Positions 42,240-51,972 of a stretch of DNA of 64,000 bases are shown here, piece after piece; positions within the stretch are counted from its first letter, which is position 1, and the number at the start of each line of letters is the position of its first letter. The notes beneath the pieces are model-generated. The model was not told the origin of the DNA. It made no database searches and worked only from the letters and a program-made list of their open reading frames with translations. The stretch covers positions 248,001 to 312,000 of the forward strand of contig JABABD010000029.1 in the NCBI GenBank assembly GCA_014238425.1, in the 5' to 3' direction. The DNA is from Flavobacteriaceae bacterium. Lineage in GTDB: Bacteria > Bacteroidota > Bacteroidia > Flavobacteriales > Flavobacteriaceae. The translations under genes and the position numbers were made by a program.

Positions 42240-44984
42240 ATGAAAAAATTAGTACTATTAGGATTAGCATCCATCATTCTTGCGACAGCGGTATTTGTCT
42301 CAATAAATTATTTTTCAAACGAAAAAAGCGAAACAACAGAAAGTGTGTCACTTGCAGAAGAGAGCACAATTATGAAAGCGTCTTTAAAAGAAAAGAAAAA
42401 GACAGTTGAAGAAAAGCGAGCGACTGTTGAACAAAGAGAGCAGTTCGAGTTTGATATGCAAAAAAACCCAGAAACGGGTGTTATACCAAGAGAAGAAAAG
42501 GACAGAGAACTTCAAATTGCTCTGGAGCAACGTGATAACCTTCAAAATTCTGAAGCAAGAGCTATTACGAGCACATTTGAAACCAGAGGCCCTACTAACT
42601 TAGGAGGTCGTACAAGATCTTTGGCGGTAGATCTTAGCGATCCTACAGGAAATACAATGCTTGCAGGAGCCGTTTCAGGTGGCATGTTTAGAACAACCAA
42701 TGGTGGTGCTAGTTGGACCAAAGTCTCAGAAAATGATGAGATTCATAATGTATCAGCTATCGCTCAAGATCCAAGAGTTGGTTTTCAAAACATTTGGTAT
42801 TATGGAACGGGAGAAGTAAATGTTGGTAGTAACGTACTTGGTACAGCTTATTATTATGGACAAGGTATATGGCAATCAACGGATAGCGGTGTGACTTGGA
42901 CACAAATTTCAAGTACTAATTCACCGTTTGAAACGTTTACAACAGTTTTTGATTTTATCAACTCCCTAGCAGTCAGCCCAACCACTGGAGAGCTTTTTGT
43001 TGCTGCTTTTGGTGTAATTTCTAGATATGATGGCGTTAATTTTAATACAGAGCTTGCAGGCACAAACACTGGATATTCAGATGTTAAGGTAACATCTACA
43101 GGACGTGTATTTGCAGCTTTTCCTGGTAATAATGCAACGCTTGATGGCGTACATACCTCTCCTACAGGTAACGGGAGTTGGACACGAATTTCACAAAATG
43201 GTACGCCAGCAACTCCGGTAGGATGGTCGGCCGCGGGAAGAACAGTTTTAGGGATTGCACCGTCAAATCCTAACATTGTATATGCATTATATGTTGACGG
43301 TACTGCAGGAATTGAAGCAGATTTATGGAGATGGGACCAGAGCACTACTACATGGACAGACTATTCTTCTAAGTTGCCAGATGAAGCTGGCGGGGATTTG
43401 GCAGGAAACGATCCCTTTGCAGTTCAAGGTGGCTACGATCTTGAAGTATCTGTAAAACCTAATGATGAAGATATGGTGGTTATTGGAGGTACGAATGTAT
43501 ATCGTATTTTCGATATTGTAACAGATCCTGAATTTTTGCGTATAGGAGGTTATGAAAATAATGCAAGTTATGCTTTATACGATTTAGGAGGAGGAGATAC
43601 ACATCATCCAGATATTCAGGATTTAGTATTTAGCCCTTTTGATTCAGATTTGTTAATATCCGGAACAGATGGAGGTATACATACCGCAGATATTACGGAT
43701 CCTATAGTAGGGTGGACAAGCCTTAATAATAGTTATCAAACGTATCAATATTACCATGTAGCTTTGGATCCACAATCTGGTTCAGACCTTGTTATGGGAG
43801 GTGCCCAAGACAATGGTACGACTGCTGGAGGTAATAATGCTGTTACTGGATTGACGAATACTACGGACATGATTAGTGTTTTTGGAGGTGATGGTGTGGC
43901 GGCAAGTATAGGAAGAACAGGCACCAATACTAATACAACGGATGTTCAACTTTATTTTGGAGCACAATTAGGAACTCTTTTTGCCTTTAGAGGTGGTTTT
44001 ACCAATATTCAGCCTACTGGAACTAGTAGTAGTATTTTTGTTACTTATTTTTATTTGGACACTGAAAATAATGCGTTGTATTACGTAGATGGAGGTGATG
44101 TTCACAGAACGACAGATGCGCCAAATGTAACTGCAGGTACTTGGACTAATATAGGAGGTTTAACCTCTTTGGAGAATATAAGAAGCATTACTACTACGCC
44201 TGGAACATATAATGCTGCAAGCAGTTATAATCTTGTAGGTGGACAAAACGGCGGTGTTTTTAAACATCTAGATCCTTTAAATACAAACCTTAACACAGCA
44301 TCTAATATTACACCTGCTGGAGCAAGTACTGCATCAAACTCGGTAGTAAGTGGTGTGGCAATACACCCAACAAATCCTGATATTGCCATGGTGGTATACT
44401 CTAATTATGGAATTAACAATATATATCTTTCAACAAATATGACAAGTGGTAGCCCATCTTGGACACTAGTTGAACGCAATTTGGCATCACATTCCATAAG
44501 ATCTGTAGCGATTACTGAGGCGAGTGGCGAAATAGGCTATTTTGTAGGTACTGGAAGAGGCCTATATAGTAGCGGAGATCCTACAACAACAGATTGGACA
44601 TTAGAAGGCGTAAACGATGTTGGGCTTGCTATCATCAGCGGCTTGGTATATCGACCTGCGGATAATAAATTATTAGTAGGAACTCATGGAAACGGAATGT
44701 ATTTGGCAACAATTTCTAGTACCTTATCTGTTGAATCTTTTGAAGGAAAAGGAAATTTGACATTGTATCCTAATCCTGCCACAACTGATATAAGTTTTAA
44801 TTTAGGTGATGATTCTTTTTCAGATGTTGGATATTCTATATTTGACTTAACAGGTAAAAAGATAAGTACAGGTGTTTTGAGTAGTGAAAGAAAAATTGAT
44901 GTAGAAAGATTAAAGACAGGTATATATATTGTTGAATTAAAATCAGGCAATAAAATAAGTACAGGTAAGTTTGTAAAAAAATAG
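42240..44984 (+). CDS. T9SS-secreted protein with sortilin-type beta-propeller
   Basis: The 914-aa protein has an N-terminal signal anchor (about 3-24), a charged helical stretch rich in Lys and Glu (about 45-105), and a propeller region with BNR/sortilin blades (GGMFRTTNGGASWTKVS, GIWQSTDSGVTWTQIS, DLVMGGAQDNGTT). It ends with a T9SS type A sorting domain (LTLYPNPATTDISFNLGDD to ISTGKFVKK). It is exported across the outer membrane and probably surface-bound. Function unknown; the same propeller type is seen at 15549-19859. It ends at a terminator at 45006-45038. Confidence 0.92.
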   Translation: MKKLVLLGLASIILATAVFVSINYFSNEKSETTESVSLAEESTIMKASLKEKKKTVEEKRATVEQREQFEFDMQKNPETGVIPREEKDRELQIALEQRDNLQNSEARAITSTFETRGPTNLGGRTRSLAVDLSDPTGNTMLAGAVSGGMFRTTNGGASWTKVSENDEIHNVSAIAQDPRVGFQNIWYYGTGEVNVGSNVLGTAYYYGQGIWQSTDSGVTWTQISSTNSPFETFTTVFDFINSLAVSPTTGELFVAAFGVISRYDGVNFNTELAGTNTGYSDVKVTSTGRVFAAFPGNNATLDGVHTSPTGNGSWTRISQNGTPATPVGWSAAGRTVLGIAPSNPNIVYALYVDGTAGIEADLWRWDQSTTTWTDYSSKLPDEAGGDLAGNDPFAVQGGYDLEVSVKPNDEDMVVIGGTNVYRIFDIVTDPEFLRIGGYENNASYALYDLGGGDTHHPDIQDLVFSPFDSDLLISGTDGGIHTADITDPIVGWTSLNNSYQTYQYYHVALDPQSGSDLVMGGAQDNGTTAGGNNAVTGLTNTTDMISVFGGDGVAASIGRTGTNTNTTDVQLYFGAQLGTLFAFRGGFTNIQPTGTSSSIFVTYFYLDTENNALYYVDGGDVHRTTDAPNVTAGTWTNIGGLTSLENIRSITTTPGTYNAASSYNLVGGQNGGVFKHLDPLNTNLNTASNITPAGASTASNSVVSGVAIHPTNPDIAMVVYSNYGINNIYLSTNMTSGSPSWTLVERNLASHSIRSVAITEASGEIGYFVGTGRGLYSSGDPTTTDWTLEGVNDVGLAIISGLVYRPADNKLLVGTHGNGMYLATISSTLSVESFEGKGNLTLYPNPATTDISFNLGDDSFSDVGYSIFDLTGKKISTGVLSSERKIDVERLKTGIYIVELKSGNKISTGKFVKK

Positions 44985-45005
44985 ACCTTTCATAATAGAT
45001 TTACC

Positions 45006-45038
45006 AAAAGAGAGCTTTATTTAAGGCTCTCTTTTAGT
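45006..45038 (+). terminator. Terminator after the second T9SS propeller gene
   Basis: AAAAGAGAGC and GCTCTCTTTT form a 10-bp perfect stem with a 10-nt loop, ending in four T. Confidence 0.85.
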
Positions 45039-45106
45039 GTTTATACTTTTGAAAAAAGCTAAAATTCACGATGATTTACATATTTATTGTATTTTAATCG
45101 GATTTA

Positions 45107-45138
45107 TTTGCATTTTATCGATTATTGTTATACATTCG
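45107..45138 (+). promoter_or_regulatory. Bacteroidota promoter of the 52-aa lipoprotein gene
   Basis: TTTG (45107-45110), exactly 20 nt, then TACATTCG (45131-45138) match the Bacteroidota promoter with one mismatch in the -7 element. Transcription would start near 45145, leaving a leader of about 90 nt before ATG 45234. Confidence 0.6.
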
Positions 45139-45233
45139 TACCGAACTAAAAAACTATAATTATAATTGTTTCGTAATTATGTAGCTCAAAACAAGCAATT
45201 TAATTACATGCCCAAATTTATAGACCCTACAAA

Positions 45234-45392
45234 ATGAAAAAAAACCTACTATTCGCGTTAAGCGTATTCGTCCTAACTGTTTCTGGTTTACTAGTTTTCT
45301 GTGAAACTTCTGATACTACTAATAAAGACAAGATTGAAAATCAATCTATTCAAGTAGAAGATGAGAAAGCTTTAGCAGAGTTAAGACAATAA
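45234..45392 (+). CDS. 52-aa small lipoprotein-like peptide
   Basis: An ATG with 52 codons encodes a basic start, a hydrophobic helix (LLFALSVFVLTVSGLLVF) and a single Cys followed by Glu/Thr/Ser/Asp (CETSDTTNKD), then an acidic tail. This fits a small exported lipoprotein or a membrane-anchored peptide. A well-spaced promoter lies 96 bp upstream. Its last 12 bp overlap the 3' end of the convergent dxs gene. No family is recognised, and similar tiny proteins are often missed in annotation. Confidence 0.65.
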   Translation: MKKNLLFALSVFVLTVSGLLVFCETSDTTNKDKIENQSIQVEDEKALAELRQ

Positions 45393-47156
45393 TTCCCTAA
45401 TATTCTTTATTAAAGTTTGAGGAGTTAATTCTACAGCGTTAAATAACTCTTCTGTAATTCCATGCTCTATAAAAGCATCTGGTATTCCCAAGACGGTTAT
45501 GCCAATTTTATAATGGTGCTTATTTGCAAATTCTAGAATAGCACTTCCGAAGCCGCCTATCATACTGCCATTTTCAATGGTGATAACGGATTTATATGTT
45601 TTAAAGATTTTATGTAGTAATTCCGTATCCAAAGGTTTTACGAAGCGCATATCATAATGCGCACACTTAGTGATTTCATAATCAGATAAGTCTTTAAAAG
45701 TATGTATAACCATTTGTCCGATAGTGCCAATAGACAAAATTGCTAATTCAGTTCCTTTATGTATGCAATCTCCAGCAGTCCCAATATCTATTTTTTCAAA
45801 AGGTTGCTTCCAATGGAGTAAATGTCCTCTACCTCTTGGATAACGTATGGCAATAGGATGATGCAATCCAAGTTGTGCTGTGTACATAATGTTTCTAAGC
45901 TCAATAGCATTCATAGGAGCGCAAATAATCATATTCGGGATACACCTTAAATAAGCTATGTCAAATACGCCGTGATGTGTTGCGCCATCTTGACCAACTA
46001 TTCCAGCCCTATCTAAGCAAAAAATGACGGGAAGGTTTTGAATAGCGACATCGTGTATGACCTGATCATAAGCTCTTTGTAAAAAAGTAGAGTAGATATT
46101 ACAAAACGGAATTAACCCTTGAGTTGTCATACCTGCAGCGAGTGTTACTGCGTGCTGCTCAGCTATTCCAACATCAAAAGCACGATTAGGAATTTCTTTC
46201 ATCATAAATGTTAGTGAACTACCACTTGGCATAGCTGGAGTAATCCCTACGATCTTTTTATTTTCTCTAGCTAGTTCAACAATAGTATGCCCAAATACAT
46301 CTTGATATTTCGGTGGCAAATCTGAAGTTGATTTAGGTTGTAATTCGCCAGTTGTGGCATCAAACTTTCCTGGCGCGTGATATGTTACTTGATGCTCTTC
46401 GGCTTGTTTTAATCCTTTTCCTTTTGTGGTAATAACATGTAAAAGCTTAGGCCCTTTAACTGTTTTTAATCGCTGAAGTTCTGAAATAAGCACATCGATA
46501 TTATGACCGTCAATGGGTCCAGAATAATCAAAATTAAGAGCTTCAAATATATTGTCCTGTTGTTGTGTGCCTTTTTTCACATTCGTTAAGTATTGCTTTA
46601 AAGCACCTACACTGGGGTCAATACCAATAGCATTATCATTTAGGATGACCAACAAATTAGCATTAGTAACACCAGCATGATTAAGACCTTCAAAAGCCAT
46701 TCCGCTAGCAATGGAAGCATCTCCTATCACCGCGATATGTTCTTTGTCTTCTTCATTGAGCTGCGAAGCGATTGCCATGCCTAACGCTGCAGAAATTGAT
46801 GTAGACGAATGGCCTACCCCAAAGGTATCATACTCACTTTCAGAACGTTTTGGAAAACCACTAATGCCGTCTAATTGTCTATTAGTATGAAAGATATCTT
46901 TACGGCCAGTCAATATTTTGTGGCCGTATGCCTGATGGCCCACATCCCAAATAAGTTGATCTTCTGGTGTGTTGAAGACATAATGCAAGGCTATGGTTAA
47001 CTCTACAACACCAAGACTTGCTCCTAAATGACCTTCTTTAGTGGCAACAATATTTATGATGAACTGACGTAATTCTTGCGCGAGTTGAGGTAGGGCGTCT
47101 GTGGATAACTGACGTAAATCTTTTGGATTATTAATTTTATTAAGCAAATTCTGCAT
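45381..47156 (-). CDS. dxs: 1-deoxy-D-xylulose-5-phosphate synthase
   Basis: The 591-aa protein is the thiamine-diphosphate enzyme that joins pyruvate and glyceraldehyde 3-phosphate in the first step of the MEP isoprenoid pathway. Visible motifs are DVGHQAYGHKILTGR, VIGDASIASGMAFEGLNHAG with NDN (ThDP/Mg), DVGIAEQHAVTLAAGM and DRAGIVGQDGATHHGVFD. It is somewhat shorter than E. coli Dxs (620). Start ATG at 47156 is chosen over TTG 47162. It supplies precursors for the prenyl-transferring enzymes elsewhere in the window. Confidence 0.96.
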   Translation of the reverse strand: MQNLLNKINNPKDLRQLSTDALPQLAQELRQFIINIVATKEGHLGASLGVVELTIALHYVFNTPEDQLIWDVGHQAYGHKILTGRKDIFHTNRQLDGISGFPKRSESEYDTFGVGHSSTSISAALGMAIASQLNEEDKEHIAVIGDASIASGMAFEGLNHAGVTNANLLVILNDNAIGIDPSVGALKQYLTNVKKGTQQQDNIFEALNFDYSGPIDGHNIDVLISELQRLKTVKGPKLLHVITTKGKGLKQAEEHQVTYHAPGKFDATTGELQPKSTSDLPPKYQDVFGHTIVELARENKKIVGITPAMPSGSSLTFMMKEIPNRAFDVGIAEQHAVTLAAGMTTQGLIPFCNIYSTFLQRAYDQVIHDVAIQNLPVIFCLDRAGIVGQDGATHHGVFDIAYLRCIPNMIICAPMNAIELRNIMYTAQLGLHHPIAIRYPRGRGHLLHWKQPFEKIDIGTAGDCIHKGTELAILSIGTIGQMVIHTFKDLSDYEITKCAHYDMRFVKPLDTELLHKIFKTYKSVITIENGSMIGGFGSAILEFANKHHYKIGITVLGIPDAFIEHGITEELFNAVELTPQTLIKNIRELLS

Positions 47157-47184
47157 AGGCAAACAAATTTACGAGTTGAAATTG

Positions 47185-47192
47185 TATTTTTG
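47185..47192 (+). promoter_or_regulatory. -7 promoter element of tadA
   Basis: TATTTTTG matches TAnnTTTG exactly and lies 22 bp before the tadA start codon; no clear TTTG is present at the usual upstream distance. Confidence 0.4.
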
Positions 47193-47214
47193 GTTGCATT
47201 ATTTAAAAGTTTAT

Positions 47215-47664
47215 ATGATCAATCCATTCGACGACACCTATTTTATGAAACGCGCACTTCAAGAAGCAGAAGAAGCTTTTGAGAAAGGTGAGGTGCCTGT
47301 TGGTGCTGTTATTGCTATTGATAATAGAATTATAGCGCGAGCGCATAATCTCACGGAGACTTTAAACGATGTCACCGCGCATGCTGAAATGCAAGCGATA
47401 ACGGCCGCTGCCAATTTTCTGGGCGGGAAATATTTAAATAAATGCACCTTGTATGTCACACTTGAGCCTTGTCAAATGTGCGCTGGCGCATTGTATTGGA
47501 GCCAAATTAGCAATATTGTATACGGAGCAAGGGATGAAGAACGCGGATGTATTGGTATGAAAACTAAACTGCATCCCAAGACAAAAATGGTTGGCGGAAT
47601 TCTTGCGGATGAAGCTTCTAAGCTGTTAAAGCGTTTCTTTATAGAGAAGCGAAATCTTAATTAA
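47215..47664 (+). CDS. tadA: tRNA-specific adenosine deaminase / nucleoside deaminase
   Basis: The 149-aa protein has the zinc deaminase motifs HAEMQAITAAA and LEPCQMCAGALYWSQI and the TadA hallmark YGARDEERG. It converts adenosine 34 of tRNA-Arg to inosine. Start ATG 47215 fits the family N-terminus (DDTYFMKRALQEAEEA). An exact -7 promoter match TATTTTTG lies at 47185-47192. It is divergent from dxs and convergent with the cold-shock gene. Confidence 0.92.
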   Translation: MINPFDDTYFMKRALQEAEEAFEKGEVPVGAVIAIDNRIIARAHNLTETLNDVTAHAEMQAITAAANFLGGKYLNKCTLYVTLEPCQMCAGALYWSQISNIVYGARDEERGCIGMKTKLHPKTKMVGGILADEASKLLKRFFIEKRNLN

Positions 47665-47694
47665 TAAAAAACGCGTCACCATTGGTAACGCGTT
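47664..47694 (-). terminator. Terminator of the cold-shock gene
   Basis: AACGCGT / ACGCGTT with an inner ACC/GGT pair forms a long hairpin; on the minus strand it is followed by a T-run (47665-47669). It ends the cold-shock transcript and lies directly after the tadA stop. Confidence 0.8.
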
Positions 47695-47718
47695 ACAGCA
47701 ATCAATATATAAATATAT

Positions 47719-47913
47719 TTAGTCGATCACTTGAACTTGTCCAGCGACCTTTCCTTTTCTTCCTTCTTCTTCAACATATTCTACTTTGTCGCCATCGCGT
47801 AATTCAACACCATTAAGTGCTGAAACATGTACGAAGATATCTTGTCCTGTTTCTTCGTTTGTAATGAACCCGAATCCTTTTGATTCATTGAAAAATTTAA
47901 CTGTTCCAGTCAT
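47719..47913 (-). CDS. Cold-shock domain protein
   Basis: The 64-aa protein is a single cold-shock domain with both RNA-binding motifs, KGFGFIT (RNP1) and DIFVHVSAL (RNP2), and a final VAGQVQVID strand. It binds single-stranded RNA and DNA and melts mRNA structure. It is slightly shorter than E. coli CspA. Transcribed alone. Confidence 0.97.
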   Translation of the reverse strand: MTGTVKFFNESKGFGFITNEETGQDIFVHVSALNGVELRDGDKVEYVEEEGRKGKVAGQVQVID

Positions 47914-48013
47914 AATAAAATAAATAATAAAAATTAAAGTACAAAAGTAGTATTTAATATTTAAAAACGAAGATATTGGATTGATTTTCTAGAAGACCTT
48001 GAGAAAATTGGAT

Positions 48014-48247
48014 TTATAACTCGTTGTTTTTTCGCATTTTGTCAAGGTTTTCTTTGGTCAACATATAGTCTTTAACGTCTCGATCTTTCCAACGATAATA
48101 CGAAAAAAGCGGAATGACAATTAAAAATAAACCAACGGTACCTAACCCAATTAGTTTCTCTGACCACTCATGAGGCTTTATAACAAAACCAGTTATGATA
48201 CTCGCCAAAGAGGCAATGAATACAACCCAAAGAATAAACTTGATCAT
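48014..48247 (-). CDS. 77-aa membrane protein
   Basis: The protein has two hydrophobic segments (FILWVVFIASLASIITGFVI and LIGLGTVGLFLIVIPLFSYY) and a charged C-terminal tail (RDVKDYMLTKENLDKMRKNN). No family is named with confidence. Its start overlaps the ClC gene stop by 4 bp, so it is translated from the same transcript and may assist that channel. Confidence 0.8.
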   Translation of the reverse strand: MIKFILWVVFIASLASIITGFVIKPHEWSEKLIGLGTVGLFLIVIPLFSYYRWKDRDVKDYMLTKENLDKMRKNNEL

Positions 48248-50025
48248 GATGTAAATGTAATTAATTGTCGCCTATATGCAGTTAGTAGTTTAGATTTTGA
48301 TATAAACCCCACATATTTTTCATTTTTGATCACAGGAAGATTCCAGGCACCAGACCTTTGAAATTTGTCCATGACTATTTGCATACTATCTTCCTCATAA
48401 TTTATGATATCTGGAGCATTATGCATATAATCTTTAACCATTGTTGTTTCGTATAACTTTTGGTCAAACATGAATTCTCGTATGTCGTCTAAAAGAATGA
48501 CTCCAAGAAACTCATTGTTATCGCTAATTACTGGAAATAAATTTCGAGTAGATCTTGCCACGCCATCATGTAGCATATCACCTAGAGTCATGGAGGGCTT
48601 TAAAGTCTTAAAGTTTTTTTCGATGACAGAATCTAGAGTCATTAAGGTTAAAACATTTTGATCTTTATCATGTGTAAGGAGTTGCCCTTTTTCGGCTAGT
48701 TCTCTTGTGTAAATAGTGTGTTCAATAGCATTTTTGGTAATAATGAAAGAGATAGTTACTGTTATCATTAACGGAACGAAAAGCTCGTAACCTCCAGTAA
48801 TTTCTGCAATTAAAAATATAGCGGTTAGAGGCGCATGTATCACACCTGCTATTAAACCTGCCATGCCTAATAAAGTAAAGTTCGTTTCTGACACCTCAAA
48901 TCCTAACCCAACATTATTAATGATTTTCGCGATCACATTACCAAATGCGCTACCCATCACCATAGTCGGGATGAAAATTCCACCAACACCACCAGCTGCA
49001 AATGTGGTCGTCATTGCTACGGCCTTGAAAATCGTAATGCCAATAAGTAATGCGATGATAACCCAAATATTGTCCTTAAAAGCATCAAAAGGCGTCGTTC
49101 CTAAAGCTTCTAGATGATTTCCGGCCAATAAGTTATTAATGAAGCCAAAGCCTTCACCATATAATGGTGGAATAAAATAGAGCATCACACCTATAGCTAA
49201 ACCTCCTATAATTAACTTTTGAAATCGCGTCTTAAAACGCTCAAAAAAGCCTATAATCACAAAGTACATTTTTGTGAAATAGATGGATGCGAAAGCAGTA
49301 GATATGCCTAAAAGAATGTAGAATAGTGTATCTTTTATTTCAAACTTATCTGAAAAATTGAAATTGAAGAGTAAATCATCTCCCAAAAAGAAATAGGATG
49401 TTAAAACAGATGATAAGGAGGCTAACAATAATGGAAGCAATGACACAAACGTTAAGTCTAAACTAAAGACTTCTACCGCAAAAATAATAGCAGCGATTGG
49501 TGATTTGAAAATGGATGAAATAGCACCAGCAGCTGCACAGCCAATTAGTAATGTTCTAGTTTTACGATCAATATGTAATAGTTGCCCTAAATTAGAACTC
49601 AATGCAGCGCCAGAGGCTACAGCTGGACCTAATAATCCAACTGAACCACCAAAACCTACAGTCAATGGTGCAGCGATTAACGGATAATAAATTTTAGTTC
49701 GAGCGAGGATACCACCTTTCTTGGATAGAGAATACAGTATGGAAGGAATCGCATGCTCAATAGGTTTTTTGGTGATATATTTTATAAAAAGATACACTAA
49801 GAATAGTCCTATAACCGGTAGGATAAAATACAATTGGTTCTCAGAAAAAACAATACCTTTTTCAAGTAAGGTTTGAATGGCAAAAGTAATATTCTTTATT
49901 GTTACCGAAACAATTCCAGCTAGTAAACCAATTAATAAACTCATCAAAAAAACAAAATTCTTTTGTGAGATGTGTTTATATCTCCAAATCAAGAACCGTT
50001 TTAATAATGATTTCTTTGGCATCAA
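48244..50025 (-). CDS. ClC-family chloride channel/transporter with CBS domains
   Basis: The 593-aa protein has a ClC membrane domain (about 20-430) with FGGSVGLLGPAVASGAALSS and GGVGGIFIPTMVMGSAFGN (selectivity-filter helices), then two CBS domains (about 455-590, RNLFPVISDNNEFLGVILLD, AWNLPVIKNEKYVGFIS). At the position of the gating glutamate (E148 of E. coli ClC-ec1, motif GREGP) this protein has GLLGP, so Leu132. The internal proton glutamate position (E203) reads Val186. It is therefore more likely a passive anion channel than a proton-coupled exchanger. The 77-aa gene follows with a 4-bp overlap. Confidence 0.93.
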   Translation of the reverse strand: MMPKKSLLKRFLIWRYKHISQKNFVFLMSLLIGLLAGIVSVTIKNITFAIQTLLEKGIVFSENQLYFILPVIGLFLVYLFIKYITKKPIEHAIPSILYSLSKKGGILARTKIYYPLIAAPLTVGFGGSVGLLGPAVASGAALSSNLGQLLHIDRKTRTLLIGCAAAGAISSIFKSPIAAIIFAVEVFSLDLTFVSLLPLLLASLSSVLTSYFFLGDDLLFNFNFSDKFEIKDTLFYILLGISTAFASIYFTKMYFVIIGFFERFKTRFQKLIIGGLAIGVMLYFIPPLYGEGFGFINNLLAGNHLEALGTTPFDAFKDNIWVIIALLIGITIFKAVAMTTTFAAGGVGGIFIPTMVMGSAFGNVIAKIINNVGLGFEVSETNFTLLGMAGLIAGVIHAPLTAIFLIAEITGGYELFVPLMITVTISFIITKNAIEHTIYTRELAEKGQLLTHDKDQNVLTLMTLDSVIEKNFKTLKPSMTLGDMLHDGVARSTRNLFPVISDNNEFLGVILLDDIREFMFDQKLYETTMVKDYMHNAPDIINYEEDSMQIVMDKFQRSGAWNLPVIKNEKYVGFISKSKLLTAYRRQLITFTS

Positions 50026-50033
50026 TTAAAGCT

Positions 50034-50061
50034 ACTAAAAAATCCTGCGTCGTGCAGGATT
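50034..50061 (-). terminator. Terminator of aspS
   Basis: AATCCTGC / GCAGGATT with a 5-nt loop forms an 8-bp stem followed on the minus strand by a T-run. It lies between the aspS stop and the ClC start. Confidence 0.85.
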
Positions 50062-50067
50062 CTTATT

Positions 50068-51822
50068 TTATGATTTTAAATTTAGTTTTAAACTTAGTTC
50101 TGTTAGCTGCTCATCATCAAGAGGAGCAGGTGCATCAATCATAACATCTCGTCCAGAATTGTTTTTTGGAAAGGCAATAAAATCTCTAATTGTTTCTTGT
50201 CCACCAAGAATAGCAACTAGTCTATCTAACCCAAAAGCTAATCCTCCATGTGGTGGAGCACCGTACTCAAAGGCATCCATTAGGAAACCGAATTGTGCTT
50301 TTGCCTCTTCGTCAGAAAAACCAAGATGTTTTAGCATGATTGCTTGTGTTGCTTTGTCGTGAATTCTAATAGAGCCACCACCAATTTCATTTCCATTCAA
50401 CACCAAATCATAGGCATTAGCCTTTACTTCACCAGGATTTGAATCTAACAATTCTATTTGGCCTGGTTTGGGAGACGTAAAAGGATGATGCATCGCATGA
50501 TAGTGTCCAGTTTCTTCATCTAATTCTAATAAAGGAAAATCAATAACCCACAGAGGGGCGAATACTTTTGGGTCACGTAAACCTAAACGTTCTGCTAATT
50601 CCATACGTAGAGCACTCAATTGAGCTCTCACTTTATTAGTGTCACCAGAAAGCACGCATATTAAATCACCTGCTTTGGCTCCTGTAACTTTAGCCCATTT
50701 TGACAGATCATCTTGGTCATAGAATTTATCGACAGAAGATTTATAAGTACTGTCTTCATTGCAACGACAATACACCATACCTAAAGCTCCAATTTGTGGA
50801 CGCCTTACCCAATCAATTAGTTGATCAATACTCTTTCTTGTATAACTATTTCCGCCAGGAATGGCAATACCTACAACCAGTTCTGCTGAATTGAAAACAT
50901 TAAAATCCTTATGTTGTGCGACATCATTCAATTCACCAAACTCCATCCCGAAGCGAATGTCCGGTTTGTCGTTTCCGTATAAGCGCATGGCATCGTCGTA
51001 AAGCATTCGTGGAAACTTTTCAACGTCAGCACCATTTACTTCTTTCAATAAATGCCGTGTTAGACCTTCAAAAGCATTCAATATATCCTCTTGCTCAATG
51101 AAAGCCATTTCACAATCTATCTGAGTAAATTCAGGTTGTCTATCAGCGCGTAAATCTTCATCTCGGAAGCATTTCACAATCTGAAAATACTTATCCATAC
51201 CACCAACCATCAGCAATTGCTTGAAAGTTTGAGGCGATTGTGGGAGCGCATAGAACTGCCCTTCATTCATCCGAGACGGCACTACAAAATCTCGAGCTCC
51301 TTCAGGAGTCGATTTTATTAAGTATGGTGTTTCAATCTCGATAAACCCTTCAGTAGAAAGATAATTACGAACTTCTTGAGTGACTTTATGTCTGAATGTG
51401 AGATTCTCTTTTACAGGGTTTCGACGAATATCTAAGTACCGATATTTCATTCGTAATTCTTCACCACCATCCGTTTCATCCTCAATAGTGAAAGGGGGTA
51501 ATAGAGCTTCATTTAATATGTTTAATTCTGAAACCAAGATTTCAATATCACCGGTCGATATATTTGGGTTTTTTGAAGCACGTTCTATAACCGTACCTTT
51601 TGCTTGTATCACAAATTCACGACCTAATTTTTGCGCTTGTTCTAAAAGTGCTTTCGAAGTACGTTCCTCATCAAACACAAGTTGAGTAATACCATAGCGA
51701 TCTCGAAGATCTACCCAAACAATAAACCCTTTATCTCTCGATTTCTGGACCCAACCAGCTAAAATAACTTCTGTATTTACATGCGATGCTCTTAATTCAC
51801 CACAATTATGACTTCTGTACAT
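50068..51822 (-). CDS. aspS: Aspartyl-tRNA synthetase
   Basis: The 584-aa class II synthetase has an N-terminal OB-fold anticodon domain ([20 protein letters not shown]), motif 2 ([23 protein letters not shown]), the bacterial GAD insertion (about 280-410) and motif 3 ([20 protein letters not shown]). It charges tRNA-Asp. Start at ATG 51822 ([15 protein letters not shown]) matches the family. Single-gene transcription unit with its own terminator. Confidence 0.97.
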   Translation of the reverse strand: MYRSHNCGELRASHVNTEVILAGWVQKSRDKGFIVWVDLRDRYGITQLVFDEERTSKALLEQAQKLGREFVIQAKGTVIERASKNPNISTGDIEILVSELNILNEALLPPFTIEDETDGGEELRMKYRYLDIRRNPVKENLTFRHKVTQEVRNYLSTEGFIEIETPYLIKSTPEGARDFVVPSRMNEGQFYALPQSPQTFKQLLMVGGMDKYFQIVKCFRDEDLRADRQPEFTQIDCEMAFIEQEDILNAFEGLTRHLLKEVNGADVEKFPRMLYDDAMRLYGNDKPDIRFGMEFGELNDVAQHKDFNVFNSAELVVGIAIPGGNSYTRKSIDQLIDWVRRPQIGALGMVYCRCNEDSTYKSSVDKFYDQDDLSKWAKVTGAKAGDLICVLSGDTNKVRAQLSALRMELAERLGLRDPKVFAPLWVIDFPLLELDEETGHYHAMHHPFTSPKPGQIELLDSNPGEVKANAYDLVLNGNEIGGGSIRIHDKATQAIMLKHLGFSDEEAKAQFGFLMDAFEYGAPPHGGLAFGLDRLVAILGGQETIRDFIAFPKNNSGRDVMIDAPAPLDDEQLTELSLKLNLKS

Positions 51823-51972
51823 AGTAAAAAATTAATGTGCAAATTTAACTCATTATGTCATTATAGAATACCTTTTGATTAGGAATACTTTATAAATGTT
51901 TACTTAAAATCTATTGAACGTTGATATATTTTTAAGATATTAGTATTACTAATCAAATAAAAATTAAACATT

